From the NCBI RefSeq assembly GCF_003268025.1, contig NZ_QLUW01000001.1:558001-622000 (forward strand): a stretch of DNA of 64,000 nt. Reading direction: 5' to 3'. Source of the DNA: Paenibacillus montanisoli (GTDB taxonomy: Bacteria; Bacillota; Bacilli; Paenibacillales; Paenibacillaceae). Positions within the stretch are counted from its first letter, which is position 1. Every line of letters starts with the position of its first letter. The notes under the pieces are model-generated. The model saw only the letters and a program-made list of their open reading frames with translations, did no database searches and was not told the DNA's origin. Both the position numbers and the translations under genes were made by a program. Positions 35,925 through 45,955 of the stretch are shown piece after piece.

Positions 35925-37292
35925 ATGAGAAAACAAGCATATGCACGCCGAAGACGGAAGAAGGCGGTAACGAATCCCGCCCGCAAGACGAACATGAGGC
36001 AGAAGCAAAGCCGGTTTCCCATCGGTATGGAGACCGGTTACCGGGAAGGCGTTCGCGTCGGGTATGACGGCTTCGGTACGTATTTCGCAGGCACGAGCAT
36101 CATTATTCCGAGCTATAATCAAGTCCATTTTCTTAAAAAATGCATCGCCAGCATCGAGCTGCACACATCCGGCAGCTATGAAATCATCATTGTAGACAAT
36201 GCTTCGACGGACGGCACGGAAGCTTATTTACGCAGGCTCGGCAGCAGAGTGCGGTACAGGGTGCTTGAGACAAACCGGGGCTTCGCGGGCGCCGTCAATG
36301 TAGGGATGATGATGGCGAAGGGCTCGTATTTGCTGATGCTTAACAACGATACGATCGTGACGGAGCGCTGGCTGGATAATATGCTGGCCTGCTTGAACAG
36401 CGATCCCGCCATCGGCATGGTCGGTCCGGTGTCCAATTATATCAGCGGCGACCAGCGCATCGACGTGCCTTACAAGACGGTAAAAGGCATCGCACCATTC
36501 GCAAGGCGTCACAATATCCCGAATCCGGCCAAATGGCAGCGAACCGATCGGCTGACGGGCTTCTGTCTGCTGTTCCGCCGCGAGCTGTGGGATCGGACCG
36601 GTTATTTGGACGAAGGCTATACGATCGGCAATTTCGAGGATGACGATTACAACATCCGCGTCCGATTGCAAGGCTATGCCATGTGCATTGCGCGCGATTC
36701 GTTCATTCACCATTTCGGCAGCGTCAGCATAAAGGCGCTTGGCGATAAGATTGCCGAAGTCAACAATCACAATTCGCAGGTATACGTGGAGAAATGGGGC
36801 AACCCGCACGATCTCGTCCACTACACTCGGCAGTTGAGCGTCCCTGGCGGCACAGAACAAGGGGAATCCGCATTTTTTCCGCAGCATGTCGTGGCGCGCG
36901 GCATCTCCGGTACGCTGTATTGGGTCGAAGGAGGCGTGCGCCGTCCGATTGCCGGCCAAGTGAACGTGCCGGTCACGCGCCTCTCGCAGGTCGACATTCG
37001 CCGCTGGCCGATCGGAGAGCCGATTGCCCCTGAGCTAGCGGAAGCAGGTTGGCACGGAATTGCGACGGACGGTAGCGGCCTGCCTTCGAAGCAGGGGGTC
37101 ACCGCAATTGGCGAGGACGGGTTGCTCTATTACGTCGAGAATGGCACCCGGCGCAGAGTGGCGAGCGCCAAAACGGCCGAGGCGTGGGGCCTGCAATTGA
37201 AGCCCCAGGGCTTGGTGCCGGCAGAGCAGCTCGCTCTGCTGCCGGAAGGATTGCCCATCATTGCGCCTGTACGTGTCGTAGAACATCTCTAG
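35925..37292 (+). CDS. GT2-family glycosyltransferase with basic tail and C-terminal repeat domain
   Basis: A 455-residue protein. The basic tail (1-~30, ARRRRKK) leads into METGYREGVRVGYDGF (35-50), the tag motif seen in its neighbours. Residues ~57-300 are a GT2 domain (SIIIPSYNQVHFLKKCI, IIVDNASTDGT, LMLNNDT, GNFEDDDYNIR). Residues ~325-455 hold two repeats of about 50-60 residues around GTLYWVEGGVRRPIAG and GLLYYVENGTRRRVAS, perhaps carbohydrate-binding. ATG 35925 is chosen because GGGAGAG lies nine bases upstream; ATG 35907 abuts AAGG. Confidence 0.82.
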   Translation: MRKQAYARRRRKKAVTNPARKTNMRQKQSRFPIGMETGYREGVRVGYDGFGTYFAGTSIIIPSYNQVHFLKKCIASIELHTSGSYEIIIVDNASTDGTEAYLRRLGSRVRYRVLETNRGFAGAVNVGMMMAKGSYLLMLNNDTIVTERWLDNMLACLNSDPAIGMVGPVSNYISGDQRIDVPYKTVKGIAPFARRHNIPNPAKWQRTDRLTGFCLLFRRELWDRTGYLDEGYTIGNFEDDDYNIRVRLQGYAMCIARDSFIHHFGSVSIKALGDKIAEVNNHNSQVYVEKWGNPHDLVHYTRQLSVPGGTEQGESAFFPQHVVARGISGTLYWVEGGVRRPIAGQVNVPVTRLSQVDIRRWPIGEPIAPELAEAGWHGIATDGSGLPSKQGVTAIGEDGLLYYVENGTRRRVASAKTAEAWGLQLKPQGLVPAEQLALLPEGLPIIAPVRVVEHL

Positions 37293-37348
37293 CGGAGCCA
37301 AACGGAGCGGGAACGGCGCCGTGGCTGTGCCATGCAGAGCGGGCGGCG

Positions 37349-37357
37349 CATATGCTA
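37349..37357 (+). promoter_or_regulatory. Possible sigma-K -10 element before the small helical genes
   Basis: CATATGCTA matches CATAnnnTA, about 50 bases before ATG 37408, but no AC lies at the expected -35 position. Treat as a weak candidate. Confidence 0.25.
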
Positions 37358-37407
37358 TTCGGAGATCGATTTCTTAGTTGCGAAAGGTAGAGGAGGGACC
37401 ACGCGTC

Positions 37408-37698
37408 ATGCAGCGTATCGTAACCGAAATGATTGAGCATATGTCTCATTCCCATGAGCAGCTGGCACGCGTCTTGGAGGCGAAGCGGCATGTCGCAGTC
37501 CGCATGGCGCAGATCGTGCACGCTCTGCCGGACACGCACCCGGGCTTCGGCGGGGTGAACGAGTTGATGGACAACTCGCAAATGACGACGAAGAGCATCG
37601 TTAACTACTTGCACAGCATCGCCGAGCTACAGGAGTCGCTCGCGCAAACGATTTCGGCTGTCATGAGAGAGATCGATGTACCGGAGGATGAAGAATAG
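37408..37698 (+). CDS. Small all-helical protein, family of three (first)
   Basis: A 96-residue protein predicted to be almost fully helical, with no signal or membrane segment. HSHEQLARVLEAKRHVAVRMAQIV resembles segments of the next two proteins (AMILEAKAVEAEKV and VARILNSVADEAN), followed by a second helix ending in LAQTISAVMREIDV. GAGGAGGGA precedes ATG 37408. Function unknown; the position inside a glycosyltransferase locus suggests a structural or adaptor role. Confidence 0.7.
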   Translation: MQRIVTEMIEHMSHSHEQLARVLEAKRHVAVRMAQIVHALPDTHPGFGGVNELMDNSQMTTKSIVNYLHSIAELQESLAQTISAVMREIDVPEDEE

Positions 37699-37722
37699 GC
37701 GGAGGAAAGGAAGCTGGAAGCT

Positions 37723-38070
37723 ATGCGTCGGGAAAGAGCTTATCTAAGAATGCTGGACGCCTCCGCCAAAGCGCAGTGGAATGTGGCCATGATTCTGGAA
37801 GCGAAGGCGGTTGAGGCGGAGAAGGTTCGCGCTTGGCTATTGAACCATGTGACGGCTGATGTGTTCGCGGAGCATCAAGATCAGTTGAAATCCGCGATGC
37901 AGGTGCATGATCAGCTGGTCGAGGTCATTGATGGACTGGCGAAGCTGAATTCTGGGATGACCCATGTGCTGAAGGCGGCACTGCGCCAGGTCGACGAGAT
38001 GGGAGGAGGGTCTAACGGACTGGACAACATGCTGGGTGGAAACTTCGATATGGGAGTGAGGCCGCAATGA
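37723..38070 (+). CDS. Small all-helical protein, family of three (second)
   Basis: A 115-residue helical protein: AKAQWNVAMILEAKAVEAEKVRAWLL and HDQLVEVIDGLAKLNSGMTHVL parallel its neighbours, with a short glycine/asparagine-rich C-terminal tail (GGGSNGLDNMLGGN). GGAGGAAAGGAAG precedes ATG 37723. Its stop overlaps the next start (ATGA). Function unknown. Confidence 0.7.
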   Translation: MRRERAYLRMLDASAKAQWNVAMILEAKAVEAEKVRAWLLNHVTADVFAEHQDQLKSAMQVHDQLVEVIDGLAKLNSGMTHVLKAALRQVDEMGGGSNGLDNMLGGNFDMGVRPQ

Positions 38071-38366
38071 ACTTAAGCCGCAAGGAGCTGGAGGTTCGTC
38101 TGGAGCTCCTTGCATCTCTCGCCCGCAGCCAGCAGGCTGTCGCAAGGATTTTGAACAGCGTCGCGGATGAAGCGAATCGGGCTCCCAATTTGGCGCACGC
38201 CATTCAGCGCAACATGACTCGGCTCGAGGCGATGCAGCTGACCCTTACGGCGATGGCGGGCGCTTTGGAGCGCAGCCAAAGCCGGGGGCGCCGCGGATTC
38301 GCTCTGCCTTCTGAGCCATGGCTGCATCCAGCCGCAGCCATTGGCGCGCATCTTAAGTCCAATTAG
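38067..38366 (+). CDS. Small all-helical protein, family of three (third)
   Basis: A 99-residue protein: LLASLARSQQAVARILNSVAD and MTRLEAMQLTLTAMAGAL align with the two preceding small proteins; the tail is basic then hydrophobic (SRGRRGFALPSEPW). Translationally coupled to its upstream paralogue. Function unknown. Confidence 0.68.
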   Translation: MNLSRKELEVRLELLASLARSQQAVARILNSVADEANRAPNLAHAIQRNMTRLEAMQLTLTAMAGALERSQSRGRRGFALPSEPWLHPAAAIGAHLKSN

Positions 38367-38388
38367 CAAAGTAGGGAGGAACGGGAAC

Positions 38389-38664
38389 ATGATCATACCA
38401 GCGTCTATTAGCGGCAAGAAGATCGTGAGGAAACCTACAAGCTTCAAGAAATTGACTCCTGCTTACGGCACCACGCGCAAAAACACGAAGTCAGGTACAG
38501 CCGGCAAATCTTCCGCACGCAAGCAAAAGCGTACCAAAAAGCGGGACTTAAACCGCTACAAATACAACCGGGCATTCGACATCGCCTATAACCAAGGCTA
38601 TAATCTCGGTTTTGCCAAAGGGTTCGAGGATGGCCATCAGCTTGCGTACGAGCAGCATACGTAA
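38389..38664 (+). CDS. Small basic protein: stand-alone copy of the tag found on the glycosyltransferases
   Basis: A 91-residue protein with residues 1-60 lysine/arginine-rich (SSARKQKRTKKRDLNRYKYN) and residues 62-82 rich in aromatic and glycine residues at regular spacing (AFDIAYNQGYNLGF then AKGFEDG). The second part matches the F..GY..G...G tag that follows the basic tails of the GT-D, GT2 and CgeB-like enzymes in this locus, here without an enzyme attached. GGGAGGAA precedes ATG 38389; an in-frame start at 38341 is less likely. It may be a scaffold or spore-surface component that interacts with the same partner as the tagged enzymes. Confidence 0.7.
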   Translation: MIIPASISGKKIVRKPTSFKKLTPAYGTTRKNTKSGTAGKSSARKQKRTKKRDLNRYKYNRAFDIAYNQGYNLGFAKGFEDGHQLAYEQHT

Positions 38665-38777
38665 AAGAAGCAGTGTAAGCAAAGCGGGAGTTCAGCCACC
38701 TGAGTACCGACTGGCATGCACTCCCTACGAATTGCTAAGCTCCAAGGGAGCGGTAAGCTGCATCCCCGCTACCCTAG

Positions 38778-40226
<1,449 letters not shown>

Positions 40227-40239
40227 CTTATTCCATCCC

Positions 40240-40291
40240 AAATAGGCTGACCCTAAACGTCCTGAATGACGTAAGGGCCAGCCTATTTTTT
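40240..40291. terminator. Bidirectional terminator between metY and the ydjO-like gene
   Basis: AAATAGGCTG (40240-40249) pairs with CAGCCTATTT, extended by CCCT/AGGG inside, with a T-run on the right and A residues on the left. Confidence 0.88.
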
Positions 40292-40316
40292 CATTCTTCT
40301 CTGTGTGTGGCCCCCG

Positions 40317-40523
40317 TTACTGGAAGCTGCGCTTGGTGCCGTTCGTGAGCACGGGCAAATTCTTGATTGTGCTGGTCATGCTGGAGTGGCAGATCGGACA
40401 GCTGGGGAACTCCCCGAACGAGAAATCGTATCTCATCCAGCAAGAGCAATTCTCGTTGCTGCATGTCCAAACGGATGTTTCTTCTTCGGGGATCGGTTCA
40501 ACGACTTTCTTTGAGAAATGAAT
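40317..40523 (-). CDS. YdjO-like cold-inducible zinc-ribbon protein
   Basis: About 68 residues, resembling the YdjO family of Bacillales: acidic start (VEPIPEEETSVW), then TCSNENCSCWMRYDFSF and CPICHSSM, giving two cysteine pairs for a zinc ribbon, and a LPVLTN tail. Function of the family is unknown; YdjO is described as cold-inducible. The start is odd. AAGGAGGG (40538-40531) is followed by TTG at 40529 after one base, and by ATT at 40523 after seven bases; there is no ATG. I place the start at ATT 40523 by spacing. Confidence 0.65.
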   Translation of the reverse strand: MHFSKKVVEPIPEEETSVWTCSNENCSCWMRYDFSFGEFPSCPICHSSMTSTIKNLPVLTNGTKRSFQ

Positions 40524-40725
40524 AATCAAGCCCTCCTTCGTTTTGGTGCCGTAACCTCTTTTAATATGTGACTGGACTGCCAGAATTATACTCCTTTTTT
40601 CATGGACGGATTGCCCCTCGGGTCAAGCGCCAATTTTGCGGGCCAAGCGGACAAGTGACCAAGAGCCTTGCCTGTCATTCGCATATATATAGAGACAGAA
40701 TACTTGAACAGCAGAGGTGGCGCAA

Positions 40726-41823
40726 GTGCAGGCGAAGCGGAAGGTGAACGGCAAAGCGGCAAGAAGGGGATTCGCGGCAGGGTACGCCCATGGGGAGCGG
40801 GATGGCGCTTGCGAATTCATCTATCGGCATCTACAGCCCGCCGCCTTTCCAATGAGGAACGTCCGCGTACTTTATATTCCGCAAGGCTTCGATGCGATCG
40901 ATCAAGGCATTATCGAAGCGCTGCGCCAAACGGTGCGGGAGGTTTATGTCGCCGAAGCGAGGAATATGGCCGAGCAAGCTTCAATCGTCCGCCCGGATTG
41001 GCTGTTTGTGCTGAACGGGCTGCACGTGTTTCCCGAGGATCATCTGGCGCAGGTTGAGGCGGTGCGGGCGATGGGGATCCGTACGGCTATTTGGTTTGCC
41101 GACGATCCGTACTTTACTTCAGAGACGGTGCATATCGCGCCGCATTACGATGTCGTACTGACGCACGAACTGAGTACGGTGGAGCTGTACCGCGGACTTG
41201 GCTGCCCGGAGGTCATCTACATGCCGCTGGCCGTCGATCCGAATCGGTTCAGGCCAATTAAGGTCGGCACAGAACATCGCAGCGATATTTGTTTTATCGG
41301 GCAAGCCTTCTGGAACCGCGTCGAGCTGTTCGATGCCATCGCGCCTTACCTGAAGGGTCGGAAGGTGTTCATCGCGGGCGGGCTGTGGGAACGGCTTCGC
41401 AGCTACAAGCGGCTGCGGAAGTTCATTCGGAAGGGCTGGCTGCCGGTCGATGAGTCGATCCGCTACTACAACGGGGCGAAGATCGTCATCAATCTGCACC
41501 GAATAACCGAGCAGGGCAAGGATAACAAGAACGATCTGAATTTGCCGGGCCTCTCCATCAATCCGCGAATGTATGAAATTGCCGCGTGCGGCACGCTGCA
41601 GTTGACGGATGTACGGGAGGATTTGCAACATCACTACGTGCCTGGGGTCGAGCTTGAAACGTTTGGCTCGCCCGAGGAATTGGTTTCCAAGTTGGACTAC
41701 TATCTGCGTCACGAGGAGCTGCGCCGCCAGATCGCGCTGCGCGGATTGCGGCGGACCTTGCAGGAACACACCTTCGTTCGGCGGCTGCAGCTTGTAGCCG
41801 AGGTACTAAAATGGACGGAATGA
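40726..41823 (+). CDS. CgeB-like glycosyltransferase with tag (first copy)
   Basis: A 365-residue protein of the CgeB/GT-B type. A short basic tail (KRKVNGKAARR) is followed by RGFAAGYAHGERDG (14-27), the shared tag. The catalytic part has RTAIWFADDPYF, APHYDVVLTHE, DICFIGQAFWNRVE, GAKIVINLHR and PRMYEIAACGTLQLTD, the last being the conserved C-terminal motif of CgeB proteins. B. subtilis CgeB belongs to the sigma-K-dependent cge genes affecting the outer spore surface. GTG 40726 (after AGAGGTGG) is preferred to GTG 40717. A paralogue follows after 32 bases. Confidence 0.82.
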   Translation: MQAKRKVNGKAARRGFAAGYAHGERDGACEFIYRHLQPAAFPMRNVRVLYIPQGFDAIDQGIIEALRQTVREVYVAEARNMAEQASIVRPDWLFVLNGLHVFPEDHLAQVEAVRAMGIRTAIWFADDPYFTSETVHIAPHYDVVLTHELSTVELYRGLGCPEVIYMPLAVDPNRFRPIKVGTEHRSDICFIGQAFWNRVELFDAIAPYLKGRKVFIAGGLWERLRSYKRLRKFIRKGWLPVDESIRYYNGAKIVINLHRITEQGKDNKNDLNLPGLSINPRMYEIAACGTLQLTDVREDLQHHYVPGVELETFGSPEELVSKLDYYLRHEELRRQIALRGLRRTLQEHTFVRRLQLVAEVLKWTE

Positions 41824-41855
41824 ACAGAACCGTCAGGAAAGGAGGGGGGAGACGC

Positions 41856-42998
41856 ATGGCAACAAAAACGCGAAGAAGAAGCCGCAAACGCAAAGCGGTC
41901 CGTGGACTTCGGGGCGTAGCTCGCAGCAGGGCGGACGGGTTCAGGCTCGGCTGGCAGCACGGACACTGGTATGGCCAATGCGAGTCAGTGCTTCGGCATG
42001 CGACCCAGGGGCAGTTTTTCCCGGTCAGGCAGGCGCATGTGCTGTTCGTCGCCACAGGCAAGGGCGTCCCGTATTCGCCGCTTGACGAGGCTGTCGCGAA
42101 TGCGCTTCGCGCGCAGGTGACGCAGTTGACGGTTACGAATGCGCAGCAGCCGGTAGCGGAGATCGCGATTGGCATCCGGCCGGATATCGTCATCGTGCTG
42201 GACGGACTGCAGTTTAACGTCGCTGAGGTAGATGCGATGCGGTCGGCCGGCATACGTACGGCGATTTGGTTTACCGACGATCCTTATTACACCGACATCA
42301 CGGCGGGCATCGCGCCGCATTACGACGAAGTGTTTACGCTGGAGCTGGCTTGCGTCGATTATTACCGCCAGCAAGGCTGTCCGAACGTTTATTATTTGCC
42401 GCTCGGGGCGGATCCCGAGGCGTTCAGACCGCGTAATCCGCTGCGATCGCAGCGCCATGACATCTGCTTCATCGGCTCGGCTTATTGGAAGCGAGTGGAG
42501 TTCTTTAACCATGTGACGAGATTTCTGGCGAAGAAGGATACGCATATCTCCGGGATTTGGTGGGACCGGCTGAAGGATTTCAGATTGATGAAGAGCAAGA
42601 TCCAGCTCGGCCGCTGGATGAGCCCGAAGGAAACGGCGAATATGTACAACGGCGCCAAAATCGTCATTAACATGCACCGTGCCCACGACGAAGATACTTT
42701 CAATAGCAACAGCGCTGGCATCGGCGCGGAATCGCCGAACCCGCGGACCTTTGAAATCGCGGCTTGCGGCGCGCTGCAGTTGACGGATGTGCGCAACGAT
42801 ATTGTCTCGTTTTACACCCCGGGAGTAGACATTGTCACCTACTCCTCGCCGCAAGAGATGATCGACAAGATCCGGTACTATCTGGTCAACGAGGAGGAAC
42901 GGAAGCAGATCGCCATGCGCGGCATGTACCGGACGATGCGAGAGCATACGTATGGCAAACGAATCGAGCGGATGCTTAGCATTCTGTTTCCGGTCTAA
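41856..42998 (+). CDS. CgeB-like glycosyltransferase with tag (second copy)
   Basis: A 380-residue paralogue of the preceding enzyme. Basic tail TRRRSRKRKAVRGLRG, tag DGFRLGWQHGHWYG (27-40), then RTAIWFTDDPYY, APHYDEVFTLE, DICFIGSAYWKRVE, GAKIVINMHR and PRTFEIAACGALQLTD. ATG 41856 follows AAAGGAGGGG; an in-frame ATG at 41811 lacks a site. Last gene of the locus; a hairpin terminator follows. The duplicated pair implies two linkages or two acceptors. Confidence 0.82.
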   Translation: MATKTRRRSRKRKAVRGLRGVARSRADGFRLGWQHGHWYGQCESVLRHATQGQFFPVRQAHVLFVATGKGVPYSPLDEAVANALRAQVTQLTVTNAQQPVAEIAIGIRPDIVIVLDGLQFNVAEVDAMRSAGIRTAIWFTDDPYYTDITAGIAPHYDEVFTLELACVDYYRQQGCPNVYYLPLGADPEAFRPRNPLRSQRHDICFIGSAYWKRVEFFNHVTRFLAKKDTHISGIWWDRLKDFRLMKSKIQLGRWMSPKETANMYNGAKIVINMHRAHDEDTFNSNSAGIGAESPNPRTFEIAACGALQLTDVRNDIVSFYTPGVDIVTYSSPQEMIDKIRYYLVNEEERKQIAMRGMYRTMREHTYGKRIERMLSILFPV

Positions 42999-43009
42999 GG
43001 ATGGAAACG

Positions 43010-43050
43010 AACAGCGGTGAAGTCAAGGGGACTTCACCGCTGTTTATTGT
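43010..43050. terminator. Terminator after the CgeB-like pair
   Basis: Perfect 15-base arms AACAGCGGTGAAGTC (43010-43024) and GACTTCACCGCTGTT (43030-43044), followed by a T-rich run (TTATTGTT). Confidence 0.8.
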
Positions 43051-43099
43051 TAGGGCAATATCGGCTAACGAACGCTATCATGCTTATTGCGATAGAACG

Positions 43100-43519
43100 T
43101 TAATCCGATACCTCGTCCGTGCTCAAGCCGCCGCCGAACGTGATGCGGTAACCGTCAATATCCTTGATCGTAACCTCATTCCAATTTTCGGAAAAATGAG
43201 GGCCATTGACGATGTCCAGCTCTTTGACCCGAATCTCGTCCACGAGCAAGTCGACCGCATCCGTATACGCATATACGTCAAAATAAAGCCCGCCCGTCAT
43301 GGATGAGTAAGGACGTACGTCGGATTTACTAGCTGCCGGGTGCAGGATCAGCGTTAGATTACCGCGCGATACATGAACATGAGAAACGTCCGGTCCGCCG
43401 ATTTCCTCGTAGGCGAAGCCGAGATTTTGATAGAAGGCCGCGGAGGCTTTAACGTCAGAAACTAGCAAAACGGTCGATGATCCGGAAATCGCTGCTTTTG
43501 GCAATGATTTTGCACTCAT
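43100..43519 (-). CDS. VOC-family (glyoxalase/bleomycin resistance-like) protein
   Basis: A 139-residue vicinal-oxygen-chelate fold protein: TVLLVSDVKASAAFYQNLGF at the start, HVHVSRGNLTLILHP and VTIKDIDGYRITFGGG at the end. Members bind metal with His/Glu residues and either sequester a drug or catalyse dioxygenase or isomerase reactions; the substrate is unknown. AAAGGATGGG precedes ATG 43519. It stands alone, convergent with the CgeB-like genes. Confidence 0.82.
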   Translation of the reverse strand: MSAKSLPKAAISGSSTVLLVSDVKASAAFYQNLGFAYEEIGGPDVSHVHVSRGNLTLILHPAASKSDVRPYSSMTGGLYFDVYAYTDAVDLLVDEIRVKELDIVNGPHFSENWNEVTIKDIDGYRITFGGGLSTDEVSD

Positions 43520-43730
43520 GAGATCCCATCCTTTAGGTGTATTTGATTCAGATTCGCCTAAGGCACTCCCTGTATTTTCTACCCTTCTATTCGCTAGATA
43601 AATCCGATATCCTCCAACTGTGAAGAAGTTAATATTTTGCTAATATCGTGTTTAAATATTGCTATTATTCCATGGTACTTTAATATATGTCTGGAGTGAA
43701 CGGAAATAAGGATTCGAAGGAGAGTGGAAA

Positions 43731-44741
43731 ATGAGGCGAAACCTAGTGAAGTCCGACGGAACTTACAAGCTGATAAATGACTATATGCGGTTAACGCAGC
43801 AGCAGTTGGCATGCTCGGCTGCCGCGATATGCATCCTTCAGCACGGGCAAATCGTGCATGAGTGGTATGCGGGCACTCACGAAGCAGGCGGGGGAGGCCG
43901 GACGGTCGGCCCGGAATCGCAGTTTCATCTAGCTTCCATACGCAAAACGTACCTCGGCTTTGCGGTCAGCCTCGCCCTAGAGGAGGGCAAGATAGGCAGC
44001 GTAGACGATGAGGTGACGAGCTATTTGGAATTACCGGATACCGAGCTGCTGCGCCATACGACGATTCGGCACCTGCTGACGCATACGCACGGGCTGAAGG
44101 GGGGACATACCCGCATGTTCCCGCCGGGCACGGATTGGAGCTATAACAACTCCGGCGTGAATCTATTGATTCGTTTGATTGAGAACGTTTACGGTTGTCC
44201 TCTTGCGGAGCTGCTGCAGGAACGGGTTTTCGAGCCGCTTGGCTTCTCGGCTACGGGCTGGCGGAAGGAAAGGTCCGAGCAGCTGGTATGGATGAACGAA
44301 ACGTATGCCGGCGAGCGTGGCGATGAAGCGAATCTCTTCGCAAACGCTAGAGAGCTCGCGTATTGGGGCCAACTGCACCTGACCAAAGGAGAAGCGGGCG
44401 GGCGGCAGATGTTCCCCCGGTCCGTGTTCGAGCGAGCGACGACGGCAGCCTCACCGGCTTCACTTCCTGAATCGCTGCCGAGAAACGGCTTCTTCTGGTG
44501 GGTGCAGGACCTGCCGCGCGCCATGTCGGAGCTCGGCGACCGGCTGCCTGCCGGCTCTTATCAATCGCTGGGCATTTACGGAAACGCTGTGCTAGTGATC
44601 CCCCAGGGCAACATCGTCGCGGTCAGAATGCTGAACCAGTCAGGTGAAAATCCGCCGGGCTACGATTATTTGGCGGACATCAAAAATTTCGGAAATATAG
44701 TGTGGGATTGTGCAAGGAAGTCCGCATGGCGTCATTCCTAA
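43731..44741 (+). CDS. Class C beta-lactamase-fold serine hydrolase
   Basis: A 336-residue protein with the SxxK motif at Ser69-Ile-Arg-Lys72 (HLASIRKTY) and YxN at Tyr138-Asn-Asn140 (WSYNNSGVN), as in class C beta-lactamases, DD-peptidases and esterases. No signal peptide is seen, so a cytosolic esterase or amidase is more likely than a beta-lactamase. AAGGAGAG lies six bases before ATG 43731. An extended -10 (TGCTATTAT, 43660-43668) precedes it without a clear -35. Confidence 0.82.
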   Translation: MRRNLVKSDGTYKLINDYMRLTQQQLACSAAAICILQHGQIVHEWYAGTHEAGGGGRTVGPESQFHLASIRKTYLGFAVSLALEEGKIGSVDDEVTSYLELPDTELLRHTTIRHLLTHTHGLKGGHTRMFPPGTDWSYNNSGVNLLIRLIENVYGCPLAELLQERVFEPLGFSATGWRKERSEQLVWMNETYAGERGDEANLFANARELAYWGQLHLTKGEAGGRQMFPRSVFERATTAASPASLPESLPRNGFFWWVQDLPRAMSELGDRLPAGSYQSLGIYGNAVLVIPQGNIVAVRMLNQSGENPPGYDYLADIKNFGNIVWDCARKSAWRHS

Positions 44742-44799
44742 TCATCAAGTAAGGCTGCTTAGTTACGTTGAGTTCACTAACTAATCTTCTTTTCAGCTC

Positions 44800-44828
44800 T
44801 TATTGAATAATCCAGAGTTTTATATAAT
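44800..44828 (+). promoter_or_regulatory. Sigma-A promoter of the aldo/keto reductase gene
   Basis: TTATTG 44800-44805, 17 bases, TATAAT 44823-44828; leader about 77 bases. Confidence 0.6.
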
Positions 44829-44911
44829 AGGTTTGACATGGATAAAACCAACCTGATGGCACATTCTCGTTAGCGGTTCTTGATATTCAAACATGACTAG
44901 GAGGTAATATT

Positions 44912-45817
44912 GTGCAAAAAGCAGTGCTGGGCAGAACAGGGCTTGAGGTAACGCGTCTTGGTTTCGGAGCGATGGAAATCCGCGGTCCCCGGATTTGGAG
45001 CGGGCGGGCCGTAACGGACGATGAGGCGGGCCGAATCTTAAACGCCGTGCTCGATGAAGGCATTAATTTTATCGATACCGCTTATGACTACGGTTTAAGC
45101 GAAGAGTATATCGGCCGCTTTATCAGCCACCGCCGCAGTGAATATATTTTGGCAACGAAGTGCGGCTGCACGGTCGTCAATTGCGGAGATCACGATGAAA
45201 CGCCCCATGTTTGGACAAGGGATAACCTGCTTCATAACATTGAAACGAGCTTGCGGAGAATGAATACGGATTATATTGACCTGCTGCAGCTCCATAATCC
45301 GACCGTCGAACAGACCGAGGAAGGCAACTTGGTGGAGGTGCTGCGGGAAATTCAGGCATCCGGCAAAGTTCGCTGGATCGGCATTTCCTCGACCCTGCCA
45401 CACATCTCGAGCTACATTCAATCCGGCGTTTATGACAGCTTCCAGATCCCGTATTCTGCGCTGGAAAGAGACCATGAGAACATCATCTCGGACGCGGCGT
45501 TAGCAGGAGCAGGCACGATCATTCGCGGCGGTGTCGGCCGTGGAGAGCCTGGCGAGGGGCTTGGCAATGAGGATCGCTGGGCGGTTTGGGAAAAGGCTGG
45601 GCTCGATGAGCTTCTAGATGAAGGCGAGAGCCGTACCGGATTTATACTGCGGTTCACGCTCGCACATCCGCACCTATCGACTACAATTGTTGGAACGAAG
45701 AATCCGGCGCATTTGGCCGAAAATATCCGGATTGCCGCGAAAGGCGCGCTGCCGGCGGAAATTTACGAAGAAGCGAAGCGTCGTTTGCAAAGCGCCGGAC
45801 AAGGACCAAGAACTTAA
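44912..45817 (+). CDS. Aldo/keto reductase
   Basis: A 301-residue NADPH-dependent oxidoreductase of the (beta/alpha)8 aldo/keto reductase family. Catalytic residues are visible as Asp and Tyr in NFIDTAYDYG, Lys in LATKCGC and His in LLQLHNP. The C-terminal IVGTKNPAHLAENI segment binds the cofactor phosphate. The substrate is unknown. GTG 44912 follows TAGGAGG by about seven bases. Single-gene unit with its own promoter and terminator. Confidence 0.88.
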   Translation: MQKAVLGRTGLEVTRLGFGAMEIRGPRIWSGRAVTDDEAGRILNAVLDEGINFIDTAYDYGLSEEYIGRFISHRRSEYILATKCGCTVVNCGDHDETPHVWTRDNLLHNIETSLRRMNTDYIDLLQLHNPTVEQTEEGNLVEVLREIQASGKVRWIGISSTLPHISSYIQSGVYDSFQIPYSALERDHENIISDAALAGAGTIIRGGVGRGEPGEGLGNEDRWAVWEKAGLDELLDEGESRTGFILRFTLAHPHLSTTIVGTKNPAHLAENIRIAAKGALPAEIYEEAKRRLQSAGQGPRT

Positions 45818-45863
45818 TCCGAGATATCCTTATAGCAAAAGCAGCCGACCAGAAATGAACTGC

Positions 45864-45913
45864 ATGCACCCCAATTGTTAGTCTCATCTAGCAATTGGAG
45901 GTGCATTTTTTTT
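45864..45913 (+). terminator. Terminator after the aldo/keto reductase gene
   Basis: ATGCACCCCAATTGTTAG (45864 on) pairs with CTAGCAATTGGAGGTGCAT with one bulge, followed by seven T residues. Confidence 0.82.
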
Positions 45914-45955
45914 GATCTGTTTCTCCCCATCCGAAATTAGTGGATGCGGTCCCTA

